Origin: an uncultured Pseudomonadota bacterium | Lineage (GTDB): Bacteria; Pseudomonadota; Gammaproteobacteria; Methylococcales; Methylomonadaceae | Assembly: GCA_903875455.1 (NCBI GenBank) | Contig: CAIQWF010000165.1 | Location: 1 to 46,896 of the forward strand | Direction of reading: 5' to 3' | DNA: 46,896 nucleotides | Part shown: one piece after another, positions 8,512-18,119 of the stretch | Position numbering within the stretch: the stretch's first letter is position 1 | Layout: every line of letters starts with the position of its first letter | Notes under the pieces: generated by a model | Told to the model about the DNA's origin: nothing | Databases searched by the model: none | What the model saw: only the letters and a program-made list of their open reading frames with translations | Program-made: the position numbers and the translations under genes

Positions 8512-9717
8512 TTAATCGCCGAAGTAACCCGTGTCAAAGGCATCACAATATTCTTGGTAATCTTGCTGCACTTTTTTAGCATAATTGATGCTGTAATCCA
8601 GCAAACCTTCATGCCAGTGCGCAACAGCGTTACCAAAAGCGATCAGTTCGTCGGCAATAGCAGAACCTTGCCGACCGCTGCTGCGCAATTGATCCCATCC
8701 CAGAATAGCGGCAAAAGTGCTGATGATTGAATCAAGCTTTGCCATATTTCCTTTGCAGATACTTAAAGACATTTTATCCTGAGTTGGTTGCAGTTCTTTT
8801 AAGACAAACCAGCGCTGCTGAAACTCAATCGGGTTAAGCAGTGCCTGTGGAAAAAGCTGCATCCGTTTTTGAATTTGCACAATTCTCTCGGCTTCGTTTT
8901 TCCATGCCGGCTGGCTTAATTTTACATAGGCGTTAAGGCAAGATGGATTGGCTATTTTCATGTCCAGCAGATAATGATTTCCCTCGCCATTACCTTCAAC
9001 CAACAACACATAGCGTTCCAGTCCTAAACTGCCAGTACCGGCAACACGATAGCCGACATCCAGAACTTTATAAAACTCAGGATTTTTTTGATTTTTAGCC
9101 CATGTTTCAACGGCATTGGCAATATGCTGTTTTTCGGAGCTGGCAATTTCAATCACGCGTTTGTTATCGATCAATAATTTGCGTTTGCCGTTATTTTTCT
9201 CGGTACGGCTGTTAATAAAATCTTTGCGCTTGCGGTCGTGAATCTCTTGCAGAAAATCTTTTAAAACTCCTTGCGCCAAATTTTCCGTCATCAGACGTGC
9301 GGCCCCTTCTTGCAGTGCTTTGGCATAACTGTTTAAAAAACTGTTGCATAATTGTGCTGCCGCCCTGGCATCAATTTTCAGAGTGACATCCGCAGCGAGA
9401 ATAATGCTGGTTAAAGCTCTGGCCACATCAAATAGACAAGGGGCTAATACGCCTTCGTCGAAATCGTTAATGTCAAAATAAATGTTTCGGTTATCGGCTT
9501 TATAGCTGCCGAAATTTTCCAGATGTAAATCTCCACAAATCCAGCTTGGCGGTGATTGTTCAAGAATAGATTGAGAAGGTAAACCCTGATAAAACAGATG
9601 ACACGACCCTCGATAAAACACAAAAGCATTGGAGCGCATATTTTCATATTTCTTTTTTAATAGCTGCGGATTTCTGCCACTATTAAATTGTTTGATTTTG
9701 CTCGCGACTGCCGTCAT
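8512..9717 (-). CDS. DUF2252 family protein
   Basis: The 401-residue protein shows the DUF2252 hallmarks: RGSCHLFYQGL near residue 36, ICGDLHLENFGSY near residue 61, and DINDFDEGVLAPC near residue 83. The GDLHLENF element resembles the catalytic loop of aminoglycoside-phosphotransferase-like kinases, and the DFD would correspond to a metal-binding aspartate. A kinase-like fold is therefore plausible, but the family's reaction is not established. It lies 72 bp downstream of mrcA on the same strand, separated by a hairpin, and converges with mepA. Confidence 0.8.
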   Translation of the reverse strand: MTAVASKIKQFNSGRNPQLLKKKYENMRSNAFVFYRGSCHLFYQGLPSQSILEQSPPSWICGDLHLENFGSYKADNRNIYFDINDFDEGVLAPCLFDVARALTSIILAADVTLKIDARAAAQLCNSFLNSYAKALQEGAARLMTENLAQGVLKDFLQEIHDRKRKDFINSRTEKNNGKRKLLIDNKRVIEIASSEKQHIANAVETWAKNQKNPEFYKVLDVGYRVAGTGSLGLERYVLLVEGNGEGNHYLLDMKIANPSCLNAYVKLSQPAWKNEAERIVQIQKRMQLFPQALLNPIEFQQRWFVLKELQPTQDKMSLSICKGNMAKLDSIISTFAAILGWDQLRSSGRQGSAIADELIAFGNAVAHWHEGLLDYSINYAKKVQQDYQEYCDAFDTGYFGD

Positions 9718-9739
9718 TTTTAGGCCTGCTCAGGTTTTG

Positions 9740-9774
9740 GAAATGACCGGGTTTATTTTTAAATCGGTCATTTC
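9740..9774 (-). terminator. Hairpin between mrcA and the DUF2252 gene
   Basis: GAAATGACCG (9740-9749) and CGGTCATTTC (9765-9774) form a perfect 10-bp stem with a 15-base loop, just after the mrcA stop. No clear U-run follows in the transcribed direction, so it may be a weak or factor-dependent terminator or an RNA-stability element. Confidence 0.45.
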
Positions 9775-9789
9775 ATGGAAAAGTTGTGA

Positions 9790-12135
9790 TTAAAACAAAT
9801 CCTCTACCGTTTTTCCTTCGTGTGTTTCCGGGCCATTACTGGTGTGTTTTGATGTAGATGCCGGGCGTGGAGAATAGGTCGAAGCAAAAGTAGCCTTTCT
9901 TGGGCGTTGGCCTTCAATGAAGAAATCGGAAATACCATTCTCTGTCCTTTTTACAATCCCGGCAGGTGGTGTGAAAGGAGTTTCGGGAACATCTTTCAGG
10001 GCAATGCGCATGTAATCTATCCACATTGGTAACGCCGCCTTACCACCGGTTTCAGAACCGCCGAGTGATTTCTCGTCATCAAATCCAACCCAGGCGGTTG
10101 CTACAGCTGTTGGGGTAAAGCCATTGAACCAGGCATCATGTTGGTCATTGGTGGTGCCGGTTTTTCCTGCTAAATCACTACGGCCTAAAACTTTGGCATC
10201 AGTGGCTGTGCCTTTGCGTACCACGTCACGCAGCAGGGAGTTCATTAAAAAGTTAATTTGGGGTGAAATCACTCGTGCGGCATAATGTGAAGGATTTGCA
10301 ACCGCTGGCTTACCTGCTTCTGGAACATCTTTACAGTTGCTGCAAACGGTATCCGGCGTTGCTTGATATAACGTTTTGCCCTTGACGTTTTCAATGCGCT
10401 CTATAATGTAAGGATTTACTAAAAAGCCGCCATTGGAAAAAACCGCATACAAGCGTGCCATTTGTAAGGGTGAGGCATAACCGCTGCCTAAAGCCAAAGG
10501 CAGGTAGTGTGGCAGTTGCTCTTTTTGAAAGCCAAATCGCAATGCTGTTGCAATGGCTTTATCAATTGTTACTTCTTGCAGCAATTTAATCGCGACAATA
10601 TTGCGAGAGTATGTTATCGCCGATCTGATCGAGGTCGGACCATAAAAACGGTTGCTGTAATTTTGAGGATGCCACGGTCTGCTTCCTGGACCATTATCAA
10701 TAGTCATAGGGGCATCATTAATCATGCTGGCTACAGTAAAACCGTCTTCTAAGGCGGTGGTGTAAATAATCGGTTTAAAACCGGAGCCGGGTTGCCGTTT
10801 TGACTGGGTGGCGCGATTGTAAGTATTTTGATGAAAATCGAATCCGCCTTCCAGGGCTAAAATAGCTCCATTCATTGGATTTAGCGATACAAAAGCCCCT
10901 TGAACTTCAGGAATTCTGGTGAGCTGCCAAGCTTTTTCTTTGCCCGGTTTGACACGCACAACATCATTAATGTTTAAACGGCTGCTAATGATTTTGTGCT
11001 CTGATTTTCGCCACTGAACAGTGGTGGCTGCGATTTCAATCAAAGTGTCATTTTGCAAGAGTGCCTTCGAGCTGTTTTCTCCAACTTCTACGATACGGGC
11101 GGGATAGGTGTCGCCAATCACGGGAATCTGTTTAAATTCTGCATCAGTGCTGACGCTTTGGTAAGGCAAGTCTCTCAGACCATGACGTTTGTCATAAAGA
11201 TGCAAGGTATTTCTAAGGGCTTGACTGGCAGTGGTTTGCAGGTTTTTATCAATGCTGGTGTAGACTTTCATGCCGCTGGTATAGGCATCTTCACCGTATT
11301 TTGCCAGAATTTCCTGGCGTACCATTTCGGCAATATATGGTGCGGGAAAATCTGGAGTTGGAACGTGAATTTTTGCGGCATCAGCTTCATTTAAGGCTTG
11401 GTCTACCGCAGCTTGCGAAGCGTAACCAAGGTCGGCCATCCGCCGTAAAATATAATCACGCCGTTGTTTGGCCCGTTCAGGATTGGTGATCGGATTGTAA
11501 TCGGAAGGAGCTTTGGGTAAGCCCGCTATCATCGCTTGTTCTGCAAGAGTTAGCTGAGATAATTCCTTACCATAATAGATTTCTGCTGCGGCTACCACAC
11601 CATAAGCACTGTGGCCCATATAGATGACGTTTAGATAAAGTTCCAGAATTTCACTTTTGCTGAAAGAGCGCTCCATTTGCAGGGATAAAATAATTTCTTT
11701 TACCTTGCGGTTATAGGTTTTTTCGCGGGTCAGCAAAAAATTACGAATAACCTGCATGGTAATAGTGCTTGCACCTTGTTTTTTCTTGCCTGTCAACCAT
11801 AATTGTATGGCAGCACGTACCAAGCTTTTATAGTCAACGCCCGGATGTGAATAGTAGCGGTCATCTTCGGCCGCCAGAAAAGCATTTATCTGCTGCTGAG
11901 GAATTTTGTTAATACTGATAGGGGTGCGTTTTTTCTCCCCAAATTGCGCAATCAGGGCGTTATCTTTCGTGTAGATGCTAAAAGGGGTTTGGTATTGCAC
12001 GTCACGTAGCGAATTAACATCCGGCATGTCTTTGGTCCATTTGGAGTAAAGATAATAGCCAACAGCTGTAGCGCCAAGAATTACTACTAAAGTAGTAATA
12101 GCCAACCATTTTAAAAGAATTTTACACAAAGCCAT
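9790..12135 (-). CDS. mrcA: Penicillin-binding protein 1A (bifunctional peptidoglycan synthase)
   Basis: The 781-residue class A PBP has an N-terminal membrane anchor (about 9-30). The GT51 glycosyltransferase domain includes the catalytic motif EDDRYYSHPG near residues 90-99. An OB-like insert follows, then the transpeptidase domain with SxxK in GSGFKP near residue 449 and the KTGTT box near residue 658. It polymerises lipid II and cross-links peptide stems at the inner membrane during cell elongation. It is divergent from pilM. In many gammaproteobacteria mrcA lies back-to-back with pilMNOPQ, exactly as here. The tail after the KTG box is short and basic. No sign of damage. Confidence 0.96.
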   Translation of the reverse strand: MALCKILLKWLAITTLVVILGATAVGYYLYSKWTKDMPDVNSLRDVQYQTPFSIYTKDNALIAQFGEKKRTPISINKIPQQQINAFLAAEDDRYYSHPGVDYKSLVRAAIQLWLTGKKKQGASTITMQVIRNFLLTREKTYNRKVKEIILSLQMERSFSKSEILELYLNVIYMGHSAYGVVAAAEIYYGKELSQLTLAEQAMIAGLPKAPSDYNPITNPERAKQRRDYILRRMADLGYASQAAVDQALNEADAAKIHVPTPDFPAPYIAEMVRQEILAKYGEDAYTSGMKVYTSIDKNLQTTASQALRNTLHLYDKRHGLRDLPYQSVSTDAEFKQIPVIGDTYPARIVEVGENSSKALLQNDTLIEIAATTVQWRKSEHKIISSRLNINDVVRVKPGKEKAWQLTRIPEVQGAFVSLNPMNGAILALEGGFDFHQNTYNRATQSKRQPGSGFKPIIYTTALEDGFTVASMINDAPMTIDNGPGSRPWHPQNYSNRFYGPTSIRSAITYSRNIVAIKLLQEVTIDKAIATALRFGFQKEQLPHYLPLALGSGYASPLQMARLYAVFSNGGFLVNPYIIERIENVKGKTLYQATPDTVCSNCKDVPEAGKPAVANPSHYAARVISPQINFLMNSLLRDVVRKGTATDAKVLGRSDLAGKTGTTNDQHDAWFNGFTPTAVATAWVGFDDEKSLGGSETGGKAALPMWIDYMRIALKDVPETPFTPPAGIVKRTENGISDFFIEGQRPRKATFASTYSPRPASTSKHTSNGPETHEGKTVEDLF

Positions 12136-12415
12136 GCCAAGGGAAGAAGTGGGTTATGAAAGAGTAAGTTAGGGAGTTTGCTGCGAAGTTGATGCTTTCG
12201 ATTAAAAAAACTCCAGCCTGCGGCTAAAAATAGCCTCTTTTTAAGTGCAGAACAATAGCAGGTTCAAAATAAAATGTATTTTTTCTTTTGAAAAAAAAAA
12301 CACTACTATACTTTTGATAGGTTGTTTTAACTTTGAATATATGCTGGATTAAATGAGAAATAGGCAGTAAAAACCATGAGATATTTAAATTGTCATTACA
12401 TAGCAGGATTGAGTT
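12136..12415. promoter_or_regulatory. Divergent intergenic region between mrcA and pilM
   Basis: This 280-bp AT-rich gap must hold the promoters of both mrcA and the pil operon. A TATACT at 12307-12312 is a reasonable -10 box for pilM, but no good -35 lies at the right distance; TTGAAA at 12288 is too close. An A-run covers 12291-12300. I see no operator I can name. Confidence 0.3.
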
Positions 12416-13498
12416 ATGGACTTGTTTAATCGTAAGCCTTCCGCAGTTTTAGGCATAGATATTAGCACCGCAGCAATTAAGCTGTTAGAACTAAGCAAAA
12501 CCGGAAACCGTTACCGGGTTGAAAGTTACTCAGTAGTGCCGTTGCCGCAAGATGCGGTGGTTGATAAAAACATTGCAAATGTTGATGTGGTGGCAGATGC
12601 GATAAAACTGGCGGTTAAACAGTCGGGCTCAAAGGAAAAAAATGCCTGTGTTGCGGTGGCTGGTTCGTCAGTAATGACAAAAATAATTCAGATGTCAGCT
12701 GGACTGAAAGAAGATGAGCTGGAAGAGCAGATTATGGTAGAGGCCGACCAGTATGTTCCTTATGCTTTGGATGAGGTTAATCTGGACTTTGAGGTTCAAG
12801 GGAAAAATGAACACAATCCCGATATGGTTGATGTTTTATTAGCCGCATCACGGCGGGAAAATGTCGATGACCGGGTTGATGCTCTCGCCAAAGCTGGATT
12901 AAGGGCAAGGATTGTCGATGTAGAGGCGTTCGCGATGGAAAATGCTTTTTCATTGCTGATCGATCAGCTGCGAGGGACTGACAAATTGAGCAAAAGGTCA
13001 GCAGACAAGCAGACTGTAGCAATTGCAGATATCGGCTCTACCATGACGACGCTTAATGTGTTGCATAACGGTCGTACCGTTTATGTACGAGAGCAAAGTT
13101 TTGGTGGCAAGCAATTAACGGAAGAAATTCAGCGCCGTTACGGTCTTTCTTATGAAGAAGCCGGATCAGCAAAGAGGCAGGGCGGATTACCTGACAACTA
13201 CGTTACTGATGTTTTGGAGCCTTTCAAGCAGGCGATGGTGCAGCAAATATCCAGAGCATTGCAGTTTTTTGTTTCATCAAGTGCAAACAGAGATGTTGAT
13301 GCCATTATTCTTGCTGGTGGTTGTGCTTCAATTTCAGGATTGGACAAAATTGTAGAGAAAAATATAGGTATTTCTGCTTATGTCGCCAATCCATTTATCA
13401 ATATGGCACTTTCAAACAGGATTAAACCGCAAAACTTGAGCAATGACGCGCCTGCCATGATGATTGCCTGTGGGTTAGCTTTAAGGAGTTTTGATTAA
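12416..13498 (+). CDS. pilM: Type IV pilus assembly protein PilM
   Basis: The 360-residue protein is actin-like (FtsA/PilM fold). The phosphate-1 loop VLGIDISTAAIKLLEL is at residues 12-27, a second loop IADIGSTMTTL is near residue 203, and ILAGGCASISGL is near residue 300. PilM is a cytoplasmic ATP-binding protein that binds the N-terminal INLLP motif of PilN and links the pilus motor to the inner-membrane platform. It is the first gene of pilMNOPQ; its stop overlaps the pilN start. AGGA before ATG 12416 is a plausible ribosome site. Confidence 0.97.
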   Translation: MDLFNRKPSAVLGIDISTAAIKLLELSKTGNRYRVESYSVVPLPQDAVVDKNIANVDVVADAIKLAVKQSGSKEKNACVAVAGSSVMTKIIQMSAGLKEDELEEQIMVEADQYVPYALDEVNLDFEVQGKNEHNPDMVDVLLAASRRENVDDRVDALAKAGLRARIVDVEAFAMENAFSLLIDQLRGTDKLSKRSADKQTVAIADIGSTMTTLNVLHNGRTVYVREQSFGGKQLTEEIQRRYGLSYEEAGSAKRQGGLPDNYVTDVLEPFKQAMVQQISRALQFFVSSSANRDVDAIILAGGCASISGLDKIVEKNIGISAYVANPFINMALSNRIKPQNLSNDAPAMMIACGLALRSFD

Positions 13499-14094
13499 TG
13501 GCCAAAATTAATTTACTTCCTTGGCGGGAAGAGCTACGGAAAAAACGGCAACAGGATTTTCTTGTGTCTATGGGCGGTGGAGTGGCTCTGACCTGTATTT
13601 TGTTTGGGTTGGTGTACATGCACATTGAATCGTTAAAAGATTACCAGACCCAGCGAAATACCCGTGTGAAAGATGAAATCACGGCAGTGGACAAGAAAAT
13701 TGCCGAAATTAAGGAAATCGAGGAAAAAAAGGCTAAACTAAACGAAAAGATTGGTCTGATTCAGGAGTTACAGGCCAGTCGGCCTAAAATTGTTCATCTA
13801 TTCGATGAGCTCAGAAAAATTACCCCTGTCGGCGTTTATGTCATAAGTCTTACCCAAAAAGGCGAAGATATCACAATCGTAGGTAAATCGCAGTCTAATT
13901 CCAGAGTTTCTGATTATATGCGAGCTATTGATAAGTCTGAATATTTTACAGCTCCTAGTCTTAAGATTGTTAGAGGCATAGGTCATAGTGGAATGAAAAA
14001 CGGATATGACGATTTTACAATGATTTTTAAACAAAAAAAGGACAAGCCAAAAGACGATGAAAATAAACCGGCAGGTCAGCCAGGAGCGAAATGA
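13498..14094 (+). CDS. pilN: Type IV pilus assembly protein PilN
   Basis: The 198-residue protein starts with the PilM-binding motif INLLPWR (residues 4-10), followed by one transmembrane helix (about 24-42), a coiled coil with many Lys/Glu residues, and a ferredoxin-like periplasmic domain. It forms a heterodimer with PilO in the inner-membrane alignment complex. The start codon overlaps the pilM stop (TAATG) and the end overlaps pilO. The lysine-rich C-terminal tail is low complexity. Confidence 0.96.
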   Translation: MAKINLLPWREELRKKRQQDFLVSMGGGVALTCILFGLVYMHIESLKDYQTQRNTRVKDEITAVDKKIAEIKEIEEKKAKLNEKIGLIQELQASRPKIVHLFDELRKITPVGVYVISLTQKGEDITIVGKSQSNSRVSDYMRAIDKSEYFTAPSLKIVRGIGHSGMKNGYDDFTMIFKQKKDKPKDDENKPAGQPGAK

Positions 14095-14699
14095 TGGATT
14101 TATCAGAAATTAATTGGGATTTTAACGCCGCCGGTTCGTGGCCATTGCAAGTTAAAGCTGCTGCGATTTTGATAGTTTGTTGTCTGGTAGCGGGGGGCGG
14201 ATATTATTATTTCACGATGGATCAGTTGGCGGAATTGGAGACTCTTGAGGCACAAGAGCAAACTTTGGTCACAGAGTTTGAAGGAAAGCAACGGAAAGCT
14301 GTTAACTTAGCAGACTACCGTGCCCAGTTTGATGAAATTAAAGGATTATTAAAAGGCATGATGAAGCAGATGCCAACCAAAGCTGAGGTGGCAAACCTGT
14401 TAACCGAAATTTCTCAAACGGCTGTGAATAGTGGATTGGAGCAGAAGCTGTTTCAACCAGAGGCTGAAGATAAAAAAGACTTTTATGTCGAGCTGCCTTA
14501 CTCTATTGAAATGGAAGGCAAATATGAAGAATTAGGAATGTTTGTAGGCGGGTTGGCCTCTTTGCCGAGGATTGTCACAGTGCATGATATTGAGATTAAT
14601 CCAGCACAAGAAGGAGCTCTGCTTATGAGGGCAAGAGTAAAAACATATAATGAGGTTGTCAGCGAGCAAGAAAATGATAATCAGGGGACGGGTAAATGA
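14091..14699 (+). CDS. pilO: Type IV pilus assembly protein PilO
   Basis: The 202-residue bitopic protein has a transmembrane helix at about 20-41, a coiled coil at about 43-75, and a periplasmic ferredoxin-like domain. It pairs with PilN and binds PilP. The ATGA overlap with pilN at the start and with pilP at the end shows coupled translation. Length and layout are normal. Confidence 0.96.
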   Translation: MMDLSEINWDFNAAGSWPLQVKAAAILIVCCLVAGGGYYYFTMDQLAELETLEAQEQTLVTEFEGKQRKAVNLADYRAQFDEIKGLLKGMMKQMPTKAEVANLLTEISQTAVNSGLEQKLFQPEAEDKKDFYVELPYSIEMEGKYEELGMFVGGLASLPRIVTVHDIEINPAQEGALLMRARVKTYNEVVSEQENDNQGTGK

Positions 14700-15271
14700 A
14701 AAATAGTCTGAAATCAAATCGAAAGTACCGGACAAAGTTTTTTGTATTACATCTGTTTTGTTTAGCTTTAACTGCTTGTGGTGGAAATGATTTTTCTGAT
14801 TTGGATCAAAAGATAGCTGAGATAAAAGCCAGGCCCAAAGGGCACATAGATCCTTTGCCACCACTTAAAACAACCGAGCCTTTTTCATTCGATCTTGATG
14901 GTTCCAGAGATCCATTCAAACCGATGGATAAAGAGGCTGCCGCCGCAGGAACTGAGGCTGAAGAAGCCGATAATGGTATTAAGCCTGATCTTACTCGTGT
15001 TAAGGAAGATTTGGAAAGCCATGCCCTCGATACCTTAAGCATGGTGGGGACTATAAAAGATTCAACGTTGTGGGGGTTGGTGAAATCCAACGACGGGACA
15101 ATTTATAAGGTTAAGGTTGGAAATTATATGGGATTTAATTATGGAAAAATTATCGAGATTACTAACGACGAAATCAAGTTAACCGAGATTGTTCCTGATA
15201 AAAATTCTGATAAGGAAAAACCGCGTTGGAATGAACAGCCTGCTTCATTAAAGCTGGTGGCGACTGAGTGA
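14696..15271 (+). CDS. pilP: Type IV pilus lipoprotein PilP
   Basis: The 191-residue protein has a lipoprotein signal with lipobox LTAC (Cys near residue 28), an unstructured linker rich in Pro, Glu and Ala (the DPFKP motif is near residue 72), and the small beta-barrel PilP domain that docks on the N0/N1 domains of PilQ. It links the PilN-PilO inner-membrane complex to the outer-membrane secretin. It overlaps pilO by 4 bp and precedes pilQ by 12 bp. Confidence 0.95.
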   Translation: MKNSLKSNRKYRTKFFVLHLFCLALTACGGNDFSDLDQKIAEIKARPKGHIDPLPPLKTTEPFSFDLDGSRDPFKPMDKEAAAAGTEAEEADNGIKPDLTRVKEDLESHALDTLSMVGTIKDSTLWGLVKSNDGTIYKVKVGNYMGFNYGKIIEITNDEIKLTEIVPDKNSDKEKPRWNEQPASLKLVATE

Positions 15272-15283
15272 TTTAAAGGTAAT

Positions 15284-17515
15284 ATGATGAATATCAAACA
15301 GAATAATAAATTATTACAGGCTCAAAGAGGCTTTTTCTCTGGTAGAGTGGCAGCCGGTTTGTTTCTGATGCTGTTGCCGGTTGGCGTGGCATGGGCTGAT
15401 GGATTAACAATCAAGGCGCTCGATTTTGCAACACTTGCTGGCGATAAAGTGCAGTTGCAGTTGGAAATGGATGGCCCTGCGGTTGAGCCTAAAGTTTTTC
15501 AAACGGATAATCCGGCTCGGATTGCGTTGGATTTTTCTAATGTTAAAAGCGGGCTGGCGAAGAAAAGCTTTTCGGTTAACAAGGGGGCTGCCAGCAATGT
15601 CTATGTGGTTGAGGTTGCAGGGCGTACTCGAGTTGTGATTAATCTTGCTCAAACGGTACCTTATGAGACTAAGATAACCGGAAATAAGGTCTTGGTGACT
15701 TTAAACGAGACGACTCCGACAACAGCTGACAATAAGAAACAGTCTGTAAAAGTCGAGGCCGTACCGGAGTCAGAGCTTGAGTCAGTCGCTGAAAAAGTTG
15801 AGCCAGGCAAAGCTAAAAAGCAATCTGTGGTCGCAAGATTGCTGCCGAAACAAGCTATTAAAGACATAGACTTTAGAAGAGGAGCGGCAGGTAACGGCTT
15901 ATTGTTAATCGCCTTAGCCAAACCCAATACGGTTGTCGACGTTAAGGAAAAAGGCGGAAAAGTTGTTTTGAAGTTTTTGAATACTCAATTGCCTGTTGGA
16001 TTTAGAAAGCGTTTTGATGTTTCCGATTTTGCTACCCCTGTGCAAAAAGTCGATGCGGTGAGTGTCGGATCTGATACAGTGGTAACCGTTTCTACAGCAG
16101 ATGGCAATTATGAATATTCTTCCTACCAGGCTAATGGTTTGTTGACAGTTGATTTCAAACCGCTGTCACCGGAGGAAAAAGAAGCAGTGGCGAAAAAGAA
16201 ATTTCCATATACTGGCAATAAACTGTCGTTAAACTTTCAGGATATTTCAATCCGAAGTGTGTTGCAGATTTTGGCAGACTTTACTGAATTCAATATGATT
16301 GCCAGCGATACTGTGGGTGGAAATGTTACTTTACGGTTAAATGACGTGCCTTGGGATCAGGCATTGGATTTGATTTTAAAAGCAAAGGGGTTAGGACAAA
16401 GGAAAGCCGGTAATGTTGTTTGGATTGCGCCGACTGCTGAAATTACCAAGCTGGAAAGAGATGAGGAAGAATCGCAAAAGGTCAGTGTAAGGTTGGAGCC
16501 GTTGCGTACTGAATATGTCCAAATTAACTACGCCAAAGCAGATGATATTAAAACGATTTTGATGGCGCAGAATGTAAATGCAACAAATGCAGCAAATGCA
16601 GCAAATGCAGCGAATCTTCAACTACCTACAGGTGGCTTGCTTTCTTCGAGAGGAATGGTAAGTGTTGATCCAAGAACTAACACACTTATTGTCAAAGATA
16701 TTGCTGGGAAGATGGATGAGATTAGAGGTTTGATTAAATTACTGGACGTGCCTGTGCGACAAGTAATGATTGAAGCTAGAATTGTCACAGCAGAGAAGAG
16801 TTTTGCGCAACAGTTAGGGGTTAAATTTGGCGTGGGAAAGGCGGCCGACATAGGCGGGAATAGAAGTTTTTCCATGGGAGGGACTGGCATTGGCAATCCC
16901 GCTGCTAGTACTTTAAGCAGTAATCTAGGTGTTGATTTGGCGGCTGCAGCATCTGGAGCATTAAGTGCTTTTCCTCCTGGGGCATTGGCTATGACGTTGT
17001 CGCGCACAGCTGATTATGTGCTTAATTTAGAGCTAGACGCCCTGCAAAATGAGAATAGGGGACAGGTTTTGGCTAATCCTAGAGTAATGACTTCCGATAG
17101 AAAACCGGCCACTATTACATCCGGTACAAAATTACAGGTAACAACTCCTGGAAGTGCAAATAACCCACCTACACAATCGTTTGTAGATGCCAATCTAAAA
17201 CTGACCGTAACACCGCAAATTACTCCTGATGGAAGTGTTATTGTTGAACTAAATATCTCAAAAGATGCGCCGTCAGGTGTTAACATAAGCGTAAAAAATA
17301 TTAACACTACCGTGCAAGTAAATGATGGCGAAACGATTGTTTTGGGCGGGGTTTATGAGACTACAGACAGCGATGGACTAAACAAAATTCCATTTTTCGG
17401 TGATTTGCCTGGTATAGGCTTTTTATTTAGAAACACGAACGTCAGTAAAGTAAATAGTGAGTTATTGTTTTTTATAACTCCGAAGATTGTAAAACCAGCT
17501 TTAACCATTCACTAA
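15284..17515 (+). CDS. pilQ: Type IV pilus secretin PilQ
   Basis: The 743-residue outer-membrane secretin has a signal sequence (about 1-39, ending near AWADG) and two AMIN peptidoglycan-binding domains (about 45-130 and 190-295). These are followed by a secretin/TonB N0 domain (about 312-390), an N1 domain (about 400-500) and the secretin barrel (about 545-740) with VPVRQVMIEARIV and the end motif ELLFFITPKIV. It forms the gated channel for the pilus. An in-frame 9-bp DNA repeat (16577-16612) encodes an Asn-Ala-Ala run inside N1. It is the last gene of the pil operon, before a strong terminator. Confidence 0.97.
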   Translation: MMNIKQNNKLLQAQRGFFSGRVAAGLFLMLLPVGVAWADGLTIKALDFATLAGDKVQLQLEMDGPAVEPKVFQTDNPARIALDFSNVKSGLAKKSFSVNKGAASNVYVVEVAGRTRVVINLAQTVPYETKITGNKVLVTLNETTPTTADNKKQSVKVEAVPESELESVAEKVEPGKAKKQSVVARLLPKQAIKDIDFRRGAAGNGLLLIALAKPNTVVDVKEKGGKVVLKFLNTQLPVGFRKRFDVSDFATPVQKVDAVSVGSDTVVTVSTADGNYEYSSYQANGLLTVDFKPLSPEEKEAVAKKKFPYTGNKLSLNFQDISIRSVLQILADFTEFNMIASDTVGGNVTLRLNDVPWDQALDLILKAKGLGQRKAGNVVWIAPTAEITKLERDEEESQKVSVRLEPLRTEYVQINYAKADDIKTILMAQNVNATNAANAANAANLQLPTGGLLSSRGMVSVDPRTNTLIVKDIAGKMDEIRGLIKLLDVPVRQVMIEARIVTAEKSFAQQLGVKFGVGKAADIGGNRSFSMGGTGIGNPAASTLSSNLGVDLAAAASGALSAFPPGALAMTLSRTADYVLNLELDALQNENRGQVLANPRVMTSDRKPATITSGTKLQVTTPGSANNPPTQSFVDANLKLTVTPQITPDGSVIVELNISKDAPSGVNISVKNINTTVQVNDGETIVLGGVYETTDSDGLNKIPFFGDLPGIGFLFRNTNVSKVNSELLFFITPKIVKPALTIH
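16577..16612 (+). repeat. Four tandem 9-bp repeats inside pilQ
   Basis: The unit AATGCAGCA is repeated four times with single-base variants (AATGCAACA, AATGCAGCA twice, AATGCAGCG). It encodes Asn-Ala-Thr/Ala triplets. Because the unit is a multiple of three, gain or loss by slippage would change loop length without breaking the frame. Confidence 0.85.
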
Positions 17516-17534
17516 ACAAACTACACCAAAGGAC

Positions 17535-17561
17535 AAAAAAGGGGCATAATGCCCCTTTTTT
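17535..17561 (+). terminator. Rho-independent terminator after pilQ
   Basis: GGGGCA (17541-17546), loop TAA and TGCCCC (17550-17555) form the stem core. It is flanked by six A and followed by six T, extending the stem to 12 bp and giving a U-tract. It sits 20 bp after the pilQ stop. Because the stem is A-flanked it could also work on the other strand. Confidence 0.9.
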
Positions 17562-17585
17562 AATTTTGTGACTGCCCAGTTATTT

Positions 17586-18110
17586 ATGAAACAATCTGAA
17601 AATATCTATTTAATTGGCCTGATGGGTGCTGGAAAAACCACGATTGGCAGACAGCTAGCAAGTGCGTTGCGTTTGCCTTTTTACGACAGTGATAAAGCAA
17701 TTGAGGAAAGTACGGGCGTGGATATTCCTACTATTTTTGAATATGAAGGCGAAAATGGCTTTAGGAATCGAGAGCAAGCCATGATAGCGCAGTTGACTGA
17801 CATAAATGGGATTGTTTTAGCAACTGGTGGCGGTGCAATTCTGCGCGAAGAAAATCGCAGACAATTACAAAACAATGGTTTTGTGGTTTATTTGCAATGT
17901 TCAATAGAACATATTTTGCAAAGAACCCGACGCGACACTCAGCGGCCGTTGTTAAATACTGAAGATCCAAGACAGCGCCTTGAAATGCTACTTAAAGAAA
18001 GAGAGCCGCTTTATCTTGGTTGCGCTGATTTCAAAATAGATACTGGAGAAATGCAAAGCAAAGCGGTAGTTAAGGCAATATTGCAGGCTTTTCAGGATGC
18101 CAACAATTAA
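17586..18110 (+). CDS. aroK: Shikimate kinase AroK
   Basis: Starting at ATG 17586 the protein is 174 residues and begins with the typical AroK N-terminus. The upstream in-frame GTG at 17568 lies in the terminator tail and is less likely. Walker A is GLMGAGKTTIG (about 11-21), the substrate-binding DSD is near residue 34, and the GGGA motif is near residue 81. It phosphorylates shikimate in the route to chorismate. aroB follows 9 bp later, the usual aroKB pair. The strong terminator before it implies its own promoter or readthrough from pilQ. Confidence 0.96.
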   Translation: MKQSENIYLIGLMGAGKTTIGRQLASALRLPFYDSDKAIEESTGVDIPTIFEYEGENGFRNREQAMIAQLTDINGIVLATGGGAILREENRRQLQNNGFVVYLQCSIEHILQRTRRDTQRPLLNTEDPRQRLEMLLKEREPLYLGCADFKIDTGEMQSKAVVKAILQAFQDANN

Positions 18111-18119
18111 AGTAAAACT

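Noticed and set aside
8500-8730. Forward frame overlapping the DUF2252 3' end
   Set aside because: It is antisense to conserved DUF2252 sequence with no ribosome site.
12288-12312. TTGAAA and TATACT as a complete pilM promoter
   Set aside because: The spacing is only 13 bp, too short for a normal sigma-70 promoter; only the -10 box was kept, at low confidence.
17568-17585. GTG start for aroK
   Set aside because: It lies in the tail of the pilQ terminator, and the added residues are not typical of shikimate kinase.
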